NCBI GenBank assembly: GCA_034414555.1
Contig: DAOUMA010000010.1
Location: 1 to 64,000, forward strand
DNA length: 64,000 bases
DNA from: CG2-30-46-19 sp034414555
GTDB taxonomy: Bacteria > Chloroflexota > Dehalococcoidia > GIF9 > AB-539-J10
Reading direction: 5' to 3'
Below are positions 7,972 through 16,696 of this stretch, piece after piece. The notes beneath the pieces were generated by a model, which searched no databases, was not told the origin of the DNA, and saw only the letters and a list, made by a program, of their open reading frames with translations. The position numbers were made by a program, and so were the translations under genes. How positions within the stretch are numbered: position 1 is the first letter of the stretch; each line of letters starts with the position of its first letter.

Positions 7972-9096
7972 ATGGGAACAATAAATGTAGCCATCATTGG
8001 TGTCGGTAATTGTGCCTCATCACTGGTTCAGGGCATTTACTATTATAAAGATGCTAAAGAGAATGAGTTTGTCCCGGGCTTAATGCATGTCAATCTGGGA
8101 GGCTATCACATATCCGACATAAATTTTGTGGCTGCGTTTGATATTGACAAGAATAAAGTAGGCAAGGACTTAGCCAAAGCCATTTTCACTCCGCCTAATA
8201 ACACCATTAAGTTTTGTGATGTGCCTAATTGTGGCGTCAAAGTTGAGCGTGGCATGACCCACGATGGCTTGGGGAAGTATCTTTCCCAAATTATTACCAA
8301 GGCACCAGGGCCAACTGCTGATATAGTAAACATCCTCAAGGAGACTAATACCGATGTAGTGCTTAATTATTTGCCTGTGGGCAGCGAGATGGCAACTAAG
8401 TGGTATATCGAGCAAGTATTGGAAGCTGGCTGCGGTCTTGTCAACTGCATACCTGTTTTTATTGCTCGTGAGCCTTACTGGCAAAATCGCTTTGCTGAGA
8501 AAGGATTGCCCGTTATTGGCGATGATATCAAGTCTCAGGTTGGAGCTACGATCACGCATCGGGTATTAACCAAACTTTTTCGTGACCGTGGTGTTAAGTT
8601 GGAGCGAACTTATCAATTGAATATTGGAGGCAATACCGATTTCTATAACATGCTGGAGCGGGAGCGTCTGGAATCTAAGAAGATTTCTAAAACGAACGCT
8701 GTTACTTCGCAGTTAGATTACGACATTGGCAGTGATAACATCCATATTGGCCCCAGCGATTATGTTCCTTGGCTGGCGGACCGCAAATTTTGCTACATAA
8801 AAATGGAAGGGCGCACCTTTGGCGATGTTCCTCTAAATGTGGAGCTAAAGATGGAGGTGTGGGATAGTCCCAATTCAGCCGGCGTAGTCATTGATGCCAT
8901 AAGATGCTGTAAATTAGCTCGGGACAGGGGTCTAAGTGGAACCATCGTAGCGCCGTCAGCTTACTTTATGAAGTCTCCGCCGATTCAGTATTCTGATGAT
9001 AAAGCTCGCACAGAGACCGAAGCATTTATTGCTGGGGAAGGGCAAGAGGGTCCTATTTCATTGCCTGAGCCACAGTTAGCTGAGGTTAAAGGGTAA
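7972..9096 (+). CDS. ino1: myo-inositol-1-phosphate synthase
   Basis: A 374-residue NAD-dependent enzyme converting glucose 6-phosphate to inositol 1-phosphate. It has the N-terminal Rossmann motif VAIIGVGNCASSLVQGIYYY. The conserved segments VNCIPVFIAREPYW, GDDIKSQVGATITHRVL and LNIGGNTDFYNML are typical of the short archaeal/actinobacterial type. The next gene, seven bases on, encodes a CDP-alcohol phosphatidyltransferase, which suggests that inositol phosphate is made for an inositol phospholipid. Inositol lipids are uncommon in bacteria outside Actinobacteria, Thermotoga and some Chloroflexota. Confidence 0.93.
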   Translation: MGTINVAIIGVGNCASSLVQGIYYYKDAKENEFVPGLMHVNLGGYHISDINFVAAFDIDKNKVGKDLAKAIFTPPNNTIKFCDVPNCGVKVERGMTHDGLGKYLSQIITKAPGPTADIVNILKETNTDVVLNYLPVGSEMATKWYIEQVLEAGCGLVNCIPVFIAREPYWQNRFAEKGLPVIGDDIKSQVGATITHRVLTKLFRDRGVKLERTYQLNIGGNTDFYNMLERERLESKKISKTNAVTSQLDYDIGSDNIHIGPSDYVPWLADRKFCYIKMEGRTFGDVPLNVELKMEVWDSPNSAGVVIDAIRCCKLARDRGLSGTIVAPSAYFMKSPPIQYSDDKARTETEAFIAGEGQEGPISLPEPQLAEVKG

Positions 9097-9103
9097 ACTG
9101 CTT

Positions 9104-9685
9104 TTGTGGGCGCCAAATTTAGCCGAGCTTAGAGCAAATTTAGCATTACGCATCACCAATCCTGTAATCGGGATTTTAGGCAAAAGTGGCATAAAGCCTG
9201 ATGCTCTTACCTTTACCGGATTAGCGATAAACATCGGTGCCGCTTATGTCATTGCCACGGGGCATTTTCCGCTTGGCGGAATCTTAATTTTAGCTGCCGG
9301 ATTATTTGACCTTCTGGATGGGGCGCTGGCCAGGTTTGCTCAGAAAACTACCAAATTTGGTGCCATACTTGATTCTGCGGTTGACCGCATTTCTGAAGCA
9401 GCGATATTTTGTGGTCTCCTTGTCTGGTATATGCCCGGCAGGTCGGAAATCGTGCTTATTTTTGCTGTCTTGATTGGCTCTTTCCTGGTTAGCTATATAC
9501 GGGCAAGGGCAGAAGGACTTGGATTGGAATGCAAGGTTGGTTTGTTTACCAGAGCGGAAAGGGTTATAGTATTAGCGGTAGGTTTACTGGTGAACCAGGT
9601 AGTAATTGCCTTATGGATTTTGGCGGTTTTCGTTTATATCACCGTGGTCCAAAGGTTAGTTTATTTACGACGGGTTAGGAGCTGA
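9104..9685 (+). CDS. CDP-alcohol phosphatidyltransferase (probable phosphatidylinositol-phosphate synthase)
   Basis: A 193-residue integral membrane enzyme with several transmembrane helices. The family motif DGxxAR(x8)GxxxDxxxD is intact as DLLDGALARFAQKTTKFGA followed by ILDSAVD. The family transfers phosphatidyl from a CDP-lipid to an alcohol. Location directly after inositol-phosphate synthase points to inositol 1-phosphate as acceptor, as in mycobacterial PgsA1. A glycerol-phosphate acceptor cannot be excluded from sequence. Translation appears to start at TTG with no clear Shine-Dalgarno, so coupling to ino1 is likely. Confidence 0.82.
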   Translation: MWAPNLAELRANLALRITNPVIGILGKSGIKPDALTFTGLAINIGAAYVIATGHFPLGGILILAAGLFDLLDGALARFAQKTTKFGAILDSAVDRISEAAIFCGLLVWYMPGRSEIVLIFAVLIGSFLVSYIRARAEGLGLECKVGLFTRAERVIVLAVGLLVNQVVIALWILAVFVYITVVQRLVYLRRVRS

Positions 9686-9695
9686 AGGTACTTAA

Positions 9696-10988
9696 ATGCC
9701 TGTTGTTGCCATTGTGGGAGGACAGTGGGGTGATGAAGGGAAGGGGAGGGTGGTTGATTTCCTCGCTGAGAAGGCAGGAGTGGTAGCTCGTTTCTCGGGG
9801 GGTGATAATGCCGGTCACACCATAGTTAATCCTTACGGCGAGTTTCGGCTGCATCTTGTGCCTTCAGGGATTTTTCGGCCGAATACAACTTGCATCGTGG
9901 GCAATGGCGTGGTGGTTAATCCCCCAATTCTTCTTGAGGAAATAGACAATCTTCAAAAACATGGTGTCGCTACCAACTGTCTTTTCATAAGTGACCGTGC
10001 TCACCTTATTATGCCCTATCATGTTCTTCTTGATGGTCTGGAGGAGGAAAGATGTGGTGACAAGGCTCTGGGCACTACACGCAGGGGAATTGGGCCTGCC
10101 TTCAGTGACAAAATAGCGCGCATGGGGATACGCACTGGAGACTTATTAGATAAGGATGCCTTTCGGAACCGTCTAAGCTCAATCATGGAACTTAAAAACG
10201 CTATTCTTGGCAAGGTGTACGGAAAGTCACCATTGTCAGTGGATGAAGTGTTCGAGCAATATTGCCATTACCGGGATAAGTTGCATCCTCTTATTTGCGA
10301 TACCGGTTCCATAATCCGGAAGGCGATTAGGGATAATGAGCTGGTTTTGTTGGAAGGTGCGCAAGGGACATTGCTTGACCCTGATTTCGGCACATATCCT
10401 TATGTTACCTCGTCTTCGCCATTGGCTGGGGAAGGGTCTCTGGGACTGGGAATAAGTCCCCGGGAAATCAACCACATTGTTGGTGTGTTTAAAGCCTATA
10501 TTACCAGGGTTGGCAGTGGTCCTATGCCTACTGAGCTAGAAGACGAAGTGGGGGATTTAATACGAAAAAAAGCTCACGAATATGGTGCGACCACAGGGCG
10601 ACCGAGGCGGTGTGGTTGGTTCGATGTTGTAGCTGGCAAGTTTAGCGTCGAGGTGAATGGCTTTACTGAACTGGCTTTAACTCACCTTGATACCTTTGAT
10701 GGTTTCCCTTCCATTAAAATATGCACCGCTTACAGGCTTGGTAGTGAAATACTGGATTCCTTTCCCAGTGACATCGCTGTATTGGAGAAATGCCAGCCTA
10801 TCTATGAAGAGCTATCTGGTTGGAAGGGACCAATTGGCGGAATTGCTGACGTTGCACAACTTCCTTCAGAAGCTCGCCGTTATCTAACCAGGCTCGAGGA
10901 ACTTCTTTGTTGTCCTATCAGTTTGATTTCGGTGGGTTCAAAGCGGGAGCAAATGATAAAGGTGAGGCCTGTACTCTTAAAATTCTAA
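9696..10988 (+). CDS. purA: adenylosuccinate synthetase
   Basis: A full-length 430-residue enzyme making adenylosuccinate from IMP, aspartate and GTP. It starts MPVVAIVGGQWGDEGKG, the GTP/IMP loop with the catalytic Asp, followed by GDNAGHTIV with the catalytic His. TTRRGIGPAFSDK and GATTGRPRRCGWFD are also present. It starts ten bases after the lipid synthase gene. The AMP branch is therefore separated from purF-purM-purH at 16.7-20.7 kb. Confidence 0.97.
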   Translation: MPVVAIVGGQWGDEGKGRVVDFLAEKAGVVARFSGGDNAGHTIVNPYGEFRLHLVPSGIFRPNTTCIVGNGVVVNPPILLEEIDNLQKHGVATNCLFISDRAHLIMPYHVLLDGLEEERCGDKALGTTRRGIGPAFSDKIARMGIRTGDLLDKDAFRNRLSSIMELKNAILGKVYGKSPLSVDEVFEQYCHYRDKLHPLICDTGSIIRKAIRDNELVLLEGAQGTLLDPDFGTYPYVTSSSPLAGEGSLGLGISPREINHIVGVFKAYITRVGSGPMPTELEDEVGDLIRKKAHEYGATTGRPRRCGWFDVVAGKFSVEVNGFTELALTHLDTFDGFPSIKICTAYRLGSEILDSFPSDIAVLEKCQPIYEELSGWKGPIGGIADVAQLPSEARRYLTRLEELLCCPISLISVGSKREQMIKVRPVLLKF

Positions 10989-11116
10989 ATTCTAAATAAT
11001 ATAAGAAAGTCAAAAATCAAGATGCAAAATGACAAAGCAAAGTTTAAAGATAAAAGTAATTTTGATTTTTACGGTTAATTTTTGATATTACCAGGATTTT
11101 AGTGCTTGTGATTTAA

Positions 11117-12010
11117 TCAGGGTATAGGCAGGTCGATTTTGTAATTTTTCAAAGTTGCTTGAATAATCTCGGCTGATTTTGCATCCGGCTCAACAAGAGG
11201 CAATCGTGGTTTGCCTGCGGGAAACCCCAGGTAATTCAAGGCATATTTAACCGGCATAGGGTTGGGAACAATGAACAAAGCTTCTATTAAAGGCAGTAGG
11301 TTTCGGTGGATGCTAGCTGCCTCTTTGTTTCTGCCGTTCAGGAATTTTTCCATCATTTCCCTTATCTGGTTTCCCACCAGATGAGAGGCAACGCTGATAA
11401 CGCCGTATCCTCCCAAGGTCAGTATAGAGAGAGTATCGCTATCGTTACCACTGTAAATCAGGAAATCATCTCTCGTTCCCTGGATAATATTGGCGATCTG
11501 ACTAAGATTGCCACTAGCTTCCTTTATACCGACAATATTGTCAATCTGGCTTAGCTTGATTACGGTATCGGCGGTGATGTTGGTAACGGTGCGAGAAGGG
11601 ACGTTATAAATGATGCAAGGCAAGGTGGTAGCTGAAGCTATAGCTTTGAAATGTTCGAATAGACCTTGCTGAGTTGGCCGATTGTAGTATGGAACTACGA
11701 GGAGACAAGCATCGACGCCGATTTTTTCAGCCTCCTTGGTTAGTTGTTGGCTTTCCCTGGTGTTGTAGTTACCGGTACCGGCGACAATCGCCCCCTTGTT
11801 AGCTATCTGCGATTTAACCTCACCAAAAAGTCGGAGTTTCTCCTCAGTAGAGAGAGTGGGAGATTCGCCAGTAGTACCGGAGACCACTAATCCATCGCTG
11901 CCGGAGTCAAGCAAAGCTTGAGCCAAATTCCGAGCTTGTTGATAATCAACCTTTCCTTCAGCAGTGAAAGGAGTGATCATCGCGGTAAGTAAGCGCCCGA
12001 GATTATTCAT
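11117..12010 (-). CDS. dapA: 4-hydroxy-tetrahydrodipicolinate synthase
   Basis: A 297-residue class I aldolase that condenses pyruvate with aspartate semialdehyde. The Schiff-base lysine is Lys163 in GIKEASG, with Tyr135 in IIYNVPSRT and the GTTGESPTL loop. It is the last gene of a lysine/diaminopimelate run: its start directly abuts the asd stop, and dapB lies upstream. It ends convergently with purA, with an AT-rich gap of about 130 bp between them. Confidence 0.96.
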   Translation of the reverse strand: MNNLGRLLTAMITPFTAEGKVDYQQARNLAQALLDSGSDGLVVSGTTGESPTLSTEEKLRLFGEVKSQIANKGAIVAGTGNYNTRESQQLTKEAEKIGVDACLLVVPYYNRPTQQGLFEHFKAIASATTLPCIIYNVPSRTVTNITADTVIKLSQIDNIVGIKEASGNLSQIANIIQGTRDDFLIYSGNDSDTLSILTLGGYGVISVASHLVGNQIREMMEKFLNGRNKEAASIHRNLLPLIEALFIVPNPMPVKYALNYLGFPAGKPRLPLVEPDAKSAEIIQATLKNYKIDLPIP

Positions 12011-13048
12011 TTAAGCCACTACACTCCTTTTAGATGCTATCCAGCCTCTGTTTATCCCTTCTTCAGCAATCTGGACAGCGTTCAAAGCAGCCCCCTTGCG
12101 TAAATTGTCAGCCACTATCCACATGACCAAACCGTTAGGGCAGGAAATATCTTCTCGAATTCTGCCTACAAATACATGGTTTGACCCTGTTGCTGCCCAG
12201 GGATATGGATAATGACTAACGCTGGGGTCATCAAGCACCTTGATTCCCGGTGATTGGTCTAGTATCTTCCTTGCTTCTTTGGCAGAGATAGGTGAAGTAA
12301 ATTCCACATTCACTGCTTCGCTATGTCCAAACCAGACAGGGACCCTGACACAAGTAGCCGAGGCAGCTATGTCCGGAGCATGCATTATTTTTCGTGTTTC
12401 CTCCGTCATCTTCCATTCTTCTTTAGTGTAGCCATTATCCAGGAAGACATCTATTTCTGGAAGAACATTAAATGCTATTTGATGAGCAAAGGCGTGGGGG
12501 CATACACTACGACCCTCTAAGACTAGCTTTGTTTCCCTGGTTAGTTCATTTGCCGCGGTGAAGCCGGCGCCCGATACTGATTGGTAGGTGCTTACGATGA
12601 CTCGTTTCACCGGGTTAACTTTATGGAGCGGATAAAGAGCCACTACCAGCTGGGTCGTGGAACAATTTGGATTGGCGATTATCCCGTTATGTTGATTTAT
12701 ATCCTCAGGATTTACCTCAGGGACTACCAGGGGTACCGAAGGCTCCAATCTAAAAGTAGCGCTATTGTCGATGACTACCGCGCCAGCTTTAGCAGCTATA
12801 GGGCATAGCTGTCGGCTAACATCAGCGCCAGCGGAGAAAAAGGCAATATCGATATCATGAAAAGTCTCTGAGAAAGCCTCCTGCACCTCGAATGGACGAT
12901 GGCGAAAGAAAATCTCCGTACCACTCGAGCGTTCAGAGGCCAAGGGGCGCAGTTTGCCTACGGGGAACTTTCGTTGTTCGAGTATACTGATAAATTCCTG
13001 TCCCACAAACCCCGTTGCACCCACAATAGCTATATTAAATCTTTCCAT
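12011..13048 (-). CDS. asd: aspartate-semialdehyde dehydrogenase
   Basis: A 345-residue NADP-dependent enzyme reducing aspartyl phosphate to the semialdehyde. The nucleotide-binding start is IAIVGATGFVGQEF and the catalytic Cys129 is in NPNCSTTQLV. QSVSGAGFTAANEL and the C-terminal region with PYPWAATGSN are conserved. It lies between dapB (11 bases upstream) and dapA (directly abutting), so the three genes form one co-transcribed block for diaminopimelate. Confidence 0.96.
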   Translation of the reverse strand: MERFNIAIVGATGFVGQEFISILEQRKFPVGKLRPLASERSSGTEIFFRHRPFEVQEAFSETFHDIDIAFFSAGADVSRQLCPIAAKAGAVVIDNSATFRLEPSVPLVVPEVNPEDINQHNGIIANPNCSTTQLVVALYPLHKVNPVKRVIVSTYQSVSGAGFTAANELTRETKLVLEGRSVCPHAFAHQIAFNVLPEIDVFLDNGYTKEEWKMTEETRKIMHAPDIAASATCVRVPVWFGHSEAVNVEFTSPISAKEARKILDQSPGIKVLDDPSVSHYPYPWAATGSNHVFVGRIREDISCPNGLVMWIVADNLRKGAALNAVQIAEEGINRGWIASKRSVVA

Positions 13049-13059
13049 GATAAAGTCCC

Positions 13060-13854
13060 TTACAGTTTTTCCAGCAACGAATCTAATCCGTAAATTAATC
13101 CTTTTCGCTTTACTACTTCCTTGATGGCAAGGATGACGCCAGGCATATATGCCTCACGGCTTATTGTCTCCATATGCAAACTTAATCTTTGTCCCGCTCC
13201 ACTGAATATAACCTCCTGCCCTGCCATAAACCCTGGTGACCTCAAGCTGTGAATGGCTATACCTTTAATTTCTCCTCCTCTGGTGCGAGGGATTACCTCT
13301 GTTTTTGTTTTGGGGTAGGTGAAAGGTTTACCACGTGCCTTCAACATAGCCTTTGCCGTATTTATCGCTGTTCCCGAAGGAGCATCGACTTTTTTATCGT
13401 GGTGCATTTCGATAATTTCAGCGTGGTCGAAAAACCTGGCCGCCAGTTCTGCTAGCTTGATTAAAACAGCAGCTGATAAGGAGAAATTAGGCGCCACAAC
13501 CGCCCCAATGTCATATTTTTGGCATAACTGGTCAATCTCAGCGATGTTTTCTTCCGAGAGCCCGGTGGTGCCGATAACTAAATTAACCTTTCTTTTAGCA
13601 GCAATGCGGGCTGCTACCATGGATGCTTCGGCGGTAGTAAAATCTACCACGACATTGGCATCACATTCCTCCAGAAGGGAATCCAGGTCAGATGAAAAAC
13701 GTAACGCCTTACCAACTATAGGAAGATACTTTTGAGTTACCTCTTTCTCTACAGCACCTACTAGCGCTATCGTATCCTGTTTGGCGATAGCGTTAACTAT
13801 TTCCTGTCCCATCCTGCCCAGAGCACCATTGACTACCACTCTTATTAGTTCCAT
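13060..13854 (-). CDS. dapB: 4-hydroxy-tetrahydrodipicolinate reductase
   Basis: A 264-residue NAD(P)H reductase. The nucleotide-binding loop is NGALGRMGQE (about residues 9-18). The catalytic segment EMHHDKKVDAPSGTA (about residues 149-163) has the His pair and Lys. It lies 43 bases after pnp and just before asd and dapA. The link between RNA decay/ribosomal genes and lysine synthesis appears to be shared transcription rather than function. Confidence 0.96.
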   Translation of the reverse strand: MELIRVVVNGALGRMGQEIVNAIAKQDTIALVGAVEKEVTQKYLPIVGKALRFSSDLDSLLEECDANVVVDFTTAEASMVAARIAAKRKVNLVIGTTGLSEENIAEIDQLCQKYDIGAVVAPNFSLSAAVLIKLAELAARFFDHAEIIEMHHDKKVDAPSGTAINTAKAMLKARGKPFTYPKTKTEVIPRTRGGEIKGIAIHSLRSPGFMAGQEVIFSGAGQRLSLHMETISREAYMPGVILAIKEVVKRKGLIYGLDSLLEKL

Positions 13855-13897
13855 TTCCTTACCTTTACTAATTAATTTAACGCTTTATTTCACCAGG

Positions 13898-16084
13898 TTA
13901 TATGTTATCCTTTTCACGATGACGAGAGTAGTGTTGCCTCGTTTCCTTTTGCCCATATCGTTTTGAGGGTGAAGGGGAGTTTACCCTATCGTTGGGTGAT
14001 TGGGAAGGCCCCGGGGACACCGCTTTATGGGATAGATTTATTCTACCTAAATCATCGATTTGAATTACCTTGACCATTATCTCGTCGCCGACTTTAACGA
14101 CGTCTTCGACTCTGGGGACATAGTGAGAAGCAAGCTCGCTAACATGCACCAATCCCTCTTTACCAGGCGCAATTTCCACCATAGCCCCGAAGCCTAACAC
14201 CCGGGTTACTTTGCCGGTATATATCTCGCCCACCTTTATTTCCTGGGTTAAACTCTTAATCCTGTCCATTGCTTTTTGGGCTGCCTCTTCGCTAAGAGAA
14301 CCAATAAGCACAGTGCCATCGTTCTTAATATCTATGGTTGCCTTGGTCTCTTCGATAATAGACCTGATGGTTCTGCCCCCAGTGCCAATGACGCTACCAA
14401 TCTTGCTTGGGTCGATGGTCATCTGGTGCATCCTTGGGGCATATGGACTAAGCTCGGAGCGGCTGGTGCTTAACGTCTCACGCATCTTGTTTAGTATTTC
14501 CAAGCGAGCCTGTCGTGCTCGTTCCAATGCCTCGGCCAGAATCTGACGTTCTATCCCTTTAAGTTTGATATCAAGTTGTAATGCGGTGATTCCTTCAGCT
14601 GTACCGGCAACTTTGAAATCCATATCGCCATAGGCATCTTCCATCCCCTCTATATCAGTTAGCAGGACGTATTGATTTTCGTCAGTAATGAGTCCCATGG
14701 CTATTCCAGCTACTGGTGCTTTAATGGGCACGCCGGCATCCATTAGTGATAGAGTTGAGGCGCAAGCACTTGCCATAGAGGTACTCCCACTAGAACTGAG
14801 AACTTCGGAAACTAAACGAATAGTATAATAAAAATCTTCTTCTTTAGGTAATATCGGTGCGATGGCTCGTTCTACCAAAGCGCCATGCCCAATTTCTCGC
14901 CTTCCCGGCGTACCTATCCGTTTTACCTCTCCTGTAGAGAATGGAGGGAAGTTATAGTGATGTAAAAATCGCTTGGTTTCCTCTAACCCCAGGCCATCCA
15001 ATAGCTGTTCCTGTCCAACGGAGCCCAGGGTAGTGACTGTTAATACCTGTGTTGCTCCTCGAGTAAATAATGCTGAGCCATGAGTGCATGGCAGAAGACT
15101 GACTTCGCTGCTGATAGGGCGGATTTGGTCAGCTTGGCGGCCATCTAAGTGTTGTTTTTTATTCAAGATCGTTTTTCTTACCATTACGCTGAGCTCGGTT
15201 TCAAAAGCTAAGTTGATTTCCTTCTCGGAGAAGGAATCAATTAATTTTTGTTTTAGTTCTTCTTTTATCTGGGTTAGAGCTTGTTCTCGTTGTGTTTTTT
15301 CCTTCGTTTGTTCCAAAATTTGACTTAATTTGTCCTCAGTCAACGAGGAAACCTGAGTTAATAATTCCGGGGCAACTTCCCTTGCCGAGGGTTCTATCTT
15401 TGGCTTGCCGCAAGCCTGCGCCAGCTCTTCCTGGAGTTTGATAATCTCCTGGTTAGCTTCATGCCCAAATTTAATCGCCGCTATTATAAGGTTTTCAGGA
15501 GCCTCCTTAGCATCTGCTTCCACCATTACTATTGCATCTTCATCACTGACAACAACCACATCAAACAAGCTGTCTTCAATCTGGGTAAATGTAGGGTTCA
15601 ATATCATATTATTATCTATATAGCCAACATGGACTGCTGAGATTGGTTTATAGAAAGGGATGTCTGAAATGGTTAAGGCTGCTGAAGTGCCAATGAGAGC
15701 GCAGGTATTGGGATTGTTTTCCCTATCTGCGGAGAGCACTACCGCGATGACCTGCACCTGTTGGTTAAAATCTTTGGAAAGAAGCGGGCGTATGGAGCGG
15801 TCAATGAGCCGACTATTTAATATTGCCTCCTCGCTGGGTCTACCTTCTCGTCTGATAAAACTACCTGGTATTTTACCAGCGGCGTAAAGTTTTTCTTCAT
15901 AATCTACTGTCAAGGGTACAAAGTCTAATTCCTCTTCTTCCTGTTCGTTTTTAACGCAAACAGTAACCAGAGTAATGGTATTTCCATAGCGAATGATAAC
16001 AGAGCTATCAGCTTGTTGAGCGAGCTTTCCTGTTTCAATGATGAGATTCCTGCCTGCTATTACTTGTTTTACTGTATAAGGCAT
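13898..16084 (-). CDS. pnp: polynucleotide phosphorylase
   Basis: A 728-residue phosphorolytic 3'-5' exoribonuclease. Two RNase PH domains are followed by a KH domain (KIGSVIGTGGRTIRSIIEET) and an S1 domain (TGKVTRVLGFGAMVEIAPGK), ending in a Ser/Pro-rich basic tail. GTPGRREIGHGALVERA and SSSGSTSMASACASTL are catalytic-core motifs. It starts two bases after the rpsO stop, the classical rpsO-pnp order. Confidence 0.97.
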   Translation of the reverse strand: MPYTVKQVIAGRNLIIETGKLAQQADSSVIIRYGNTITLVTVCVKNEQEEEELDFVPLTVDYEEKLYAAGKIPGSFIRREGRPSEEAILNSRLIDRSIRPLLSKDFNQQVQVIAVVLSADRENNPNTCALIGTSAALTISDIPFYKPISAVHVGYIDNNMILNPTFTQIEDSLFDVVVVSDEDAIVMVEADAKEAPENLIIAAIKFGHEANQEIIKLQEELAQACGKPKIEPSAREVAPELLTQVSSLTEDKLSQILEQTKEKTQREQALTQIKEELKQKLIDSFSEKEINLAFETELSVMVRKTILNKKQHLDGRQADQIRPISSEVSLLPCTHGSALFTRGATQVLTVTTLGSVGQEQLLDGLGLEETKRFLHHYNFPPFSTGEVKRIGTPGRREIGHGALVERAIAPILPKEEDFYYTIRLVSEVLSSSGSTSMASACASTLSLMDAGVPIKAPVAGIAMGLITDENQYVLLTDIEGMEDAYGDMDFKVAGTAEGITALQLDIKLKGIERQILAEALERARQARLEILNKMRETLSTSRSELSPYAPRMHQMTIDPSKIGSVIGTGGRTIRSIIEETKATIDIKNDGTVLIGSLSEEAAQKAMDRIKSLTQEIKVGEIYTGKVTRVLGFGAMVEIAPGKEGLVHVSELASHYVPRVEDVVKVGDEIMVKVIQIDDLGRINLSHKAVSPGPSQSPNDRVNSPSPSKRYGQKETRQHYSRHREKDNI

Positions 16085-16085
16085 G

Positions 16086-16352
16086 TTATTTCCTTAAACC
16101 TAACTCAGCGATGAGAGAATGATATTGCTCCGGGTTTGTCTTGCTAAGATACGTTAATAGCCTTTTGCGTTGTCCGATTAATTTAAGAAGGGCACGTCGA
16201 GAGTGTTGGTCATGAATATGCACCTGGAGATGCTCTGTTACTTGTTTTATCCTTTCGGTAAGCAGCGCTACCTGGACCCCTGTAGAGCCGGTATCATCCT
16301 TTTTACGTTTAAATTGTGTGATAATTTTCTCCTTCTTTTCTTTCGTTGCCAT
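16086..16352 (-). CDS. rpsO: 30S ribosomal protein S15
   Basis: An 88-residue S15 containing TGSTGVQVALLTERIKQVTEHLQ and the central HDQHSRRALLKLIGQRKRLL helix segment. It binds 16S rRNA near helix 22. It is the first gene of rpsO-pnp-dapB-asd-dapA, preceded by a good promoter on the minus strand and a GGAAG-type Shine-Dalgarno. Confidence 0.97.
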   Translation of the reverse strand: MATKEKKEKIITQFKRKKDDTGSTGVQVALLTERIKQVTEHLQVHIHDQHSRRALLKLIGQRKRLLTYLSKTNPEQYHSLIAELGLRK

Positions 16353-16410
16353 TTATGCTTCCTTACAGATATTAGCAGAATTAACTCATGGTATCAAAAT
16401 ATAAAGCGTT

Positions 16411-16439
16411 ATTATACGAAATGCAAATGTCAAGAGCAA
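16411..16439 (-). promoter_or_regulatory. sigma70-type promoter of the rpsO-pnp operon
   Basis: Minus-strand TTGCTC (16439-16434) and TATAAT (16416-16411) are 17 nt apart. The MITE target duplication (16445-16452) ends only five bases upstream of the -35, so the element landed without breaking the promoter. Confidence 0.6.
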
Positions 16440-16452
16440 CAAGTTTTTCAAA

Positions 16453-16606
16453 GAGATTGTTTACTAACCCACCCCCTTTATCCCCCTCTCCTTCAAAGGA
16501 GAGGGGGAAGAGATTTATAGAGAGGGGTTTCACCCCTCTCTTACCTACACTCCCCCCTTCCCTTGCTAAGGGAAGGGGGTCGGGGGATAGGTTGCTAAAC
16601 ACTCTC
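16453..16606. mobile_element. intact 154-bp MITE with 8-bp target duplication
   Basis: The ends gagattgtttactaacc (16453-16469) and ggttgctaaacactctc (16590-16606) are imperfect terminal inverted repeats, matching at 14 of 17 positions. Identical octamers ttttcaaa flank it at 16445-16452 and 16607-16614, a target-site duplication. The interior is palindrome-rich with runs of C/G. Short frames inside are not genes. It lies between the divergent rpsO and purF promoters. The 16353-16696 gap holds only this element and those promoters. Confidence 0.8.
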
Positions 16607-16647
16607 TTTTCAAAGGCGGAATTCATCAAACAAGTGTGTTGGTGAAT

Positions 16648-16677
16648 TTGACTTGGTGAGGTAAAGGCAATTATAAT
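16648..16677 (+). promoter_or_regulatory. sigma70-type promoter of the purF operon
   Basis: TTGACT (16648-16653), an 18-nt spacer and a perfect TATAAT (16672-16677) precede purF. Transcription would begin near 16684, leaving only a short leader before the TTG start. Confidence 0.6.
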
Positions 16678-16696
16678 TTAGCTGAGGAAGACGATT

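Noticed and set aside
16388..16645. Short frames on both strands near the rpsO-purF gap
   Set aside because: They read through the MITE and its palindromes; they encode low-complexity Pro/Ser/Leu runs.
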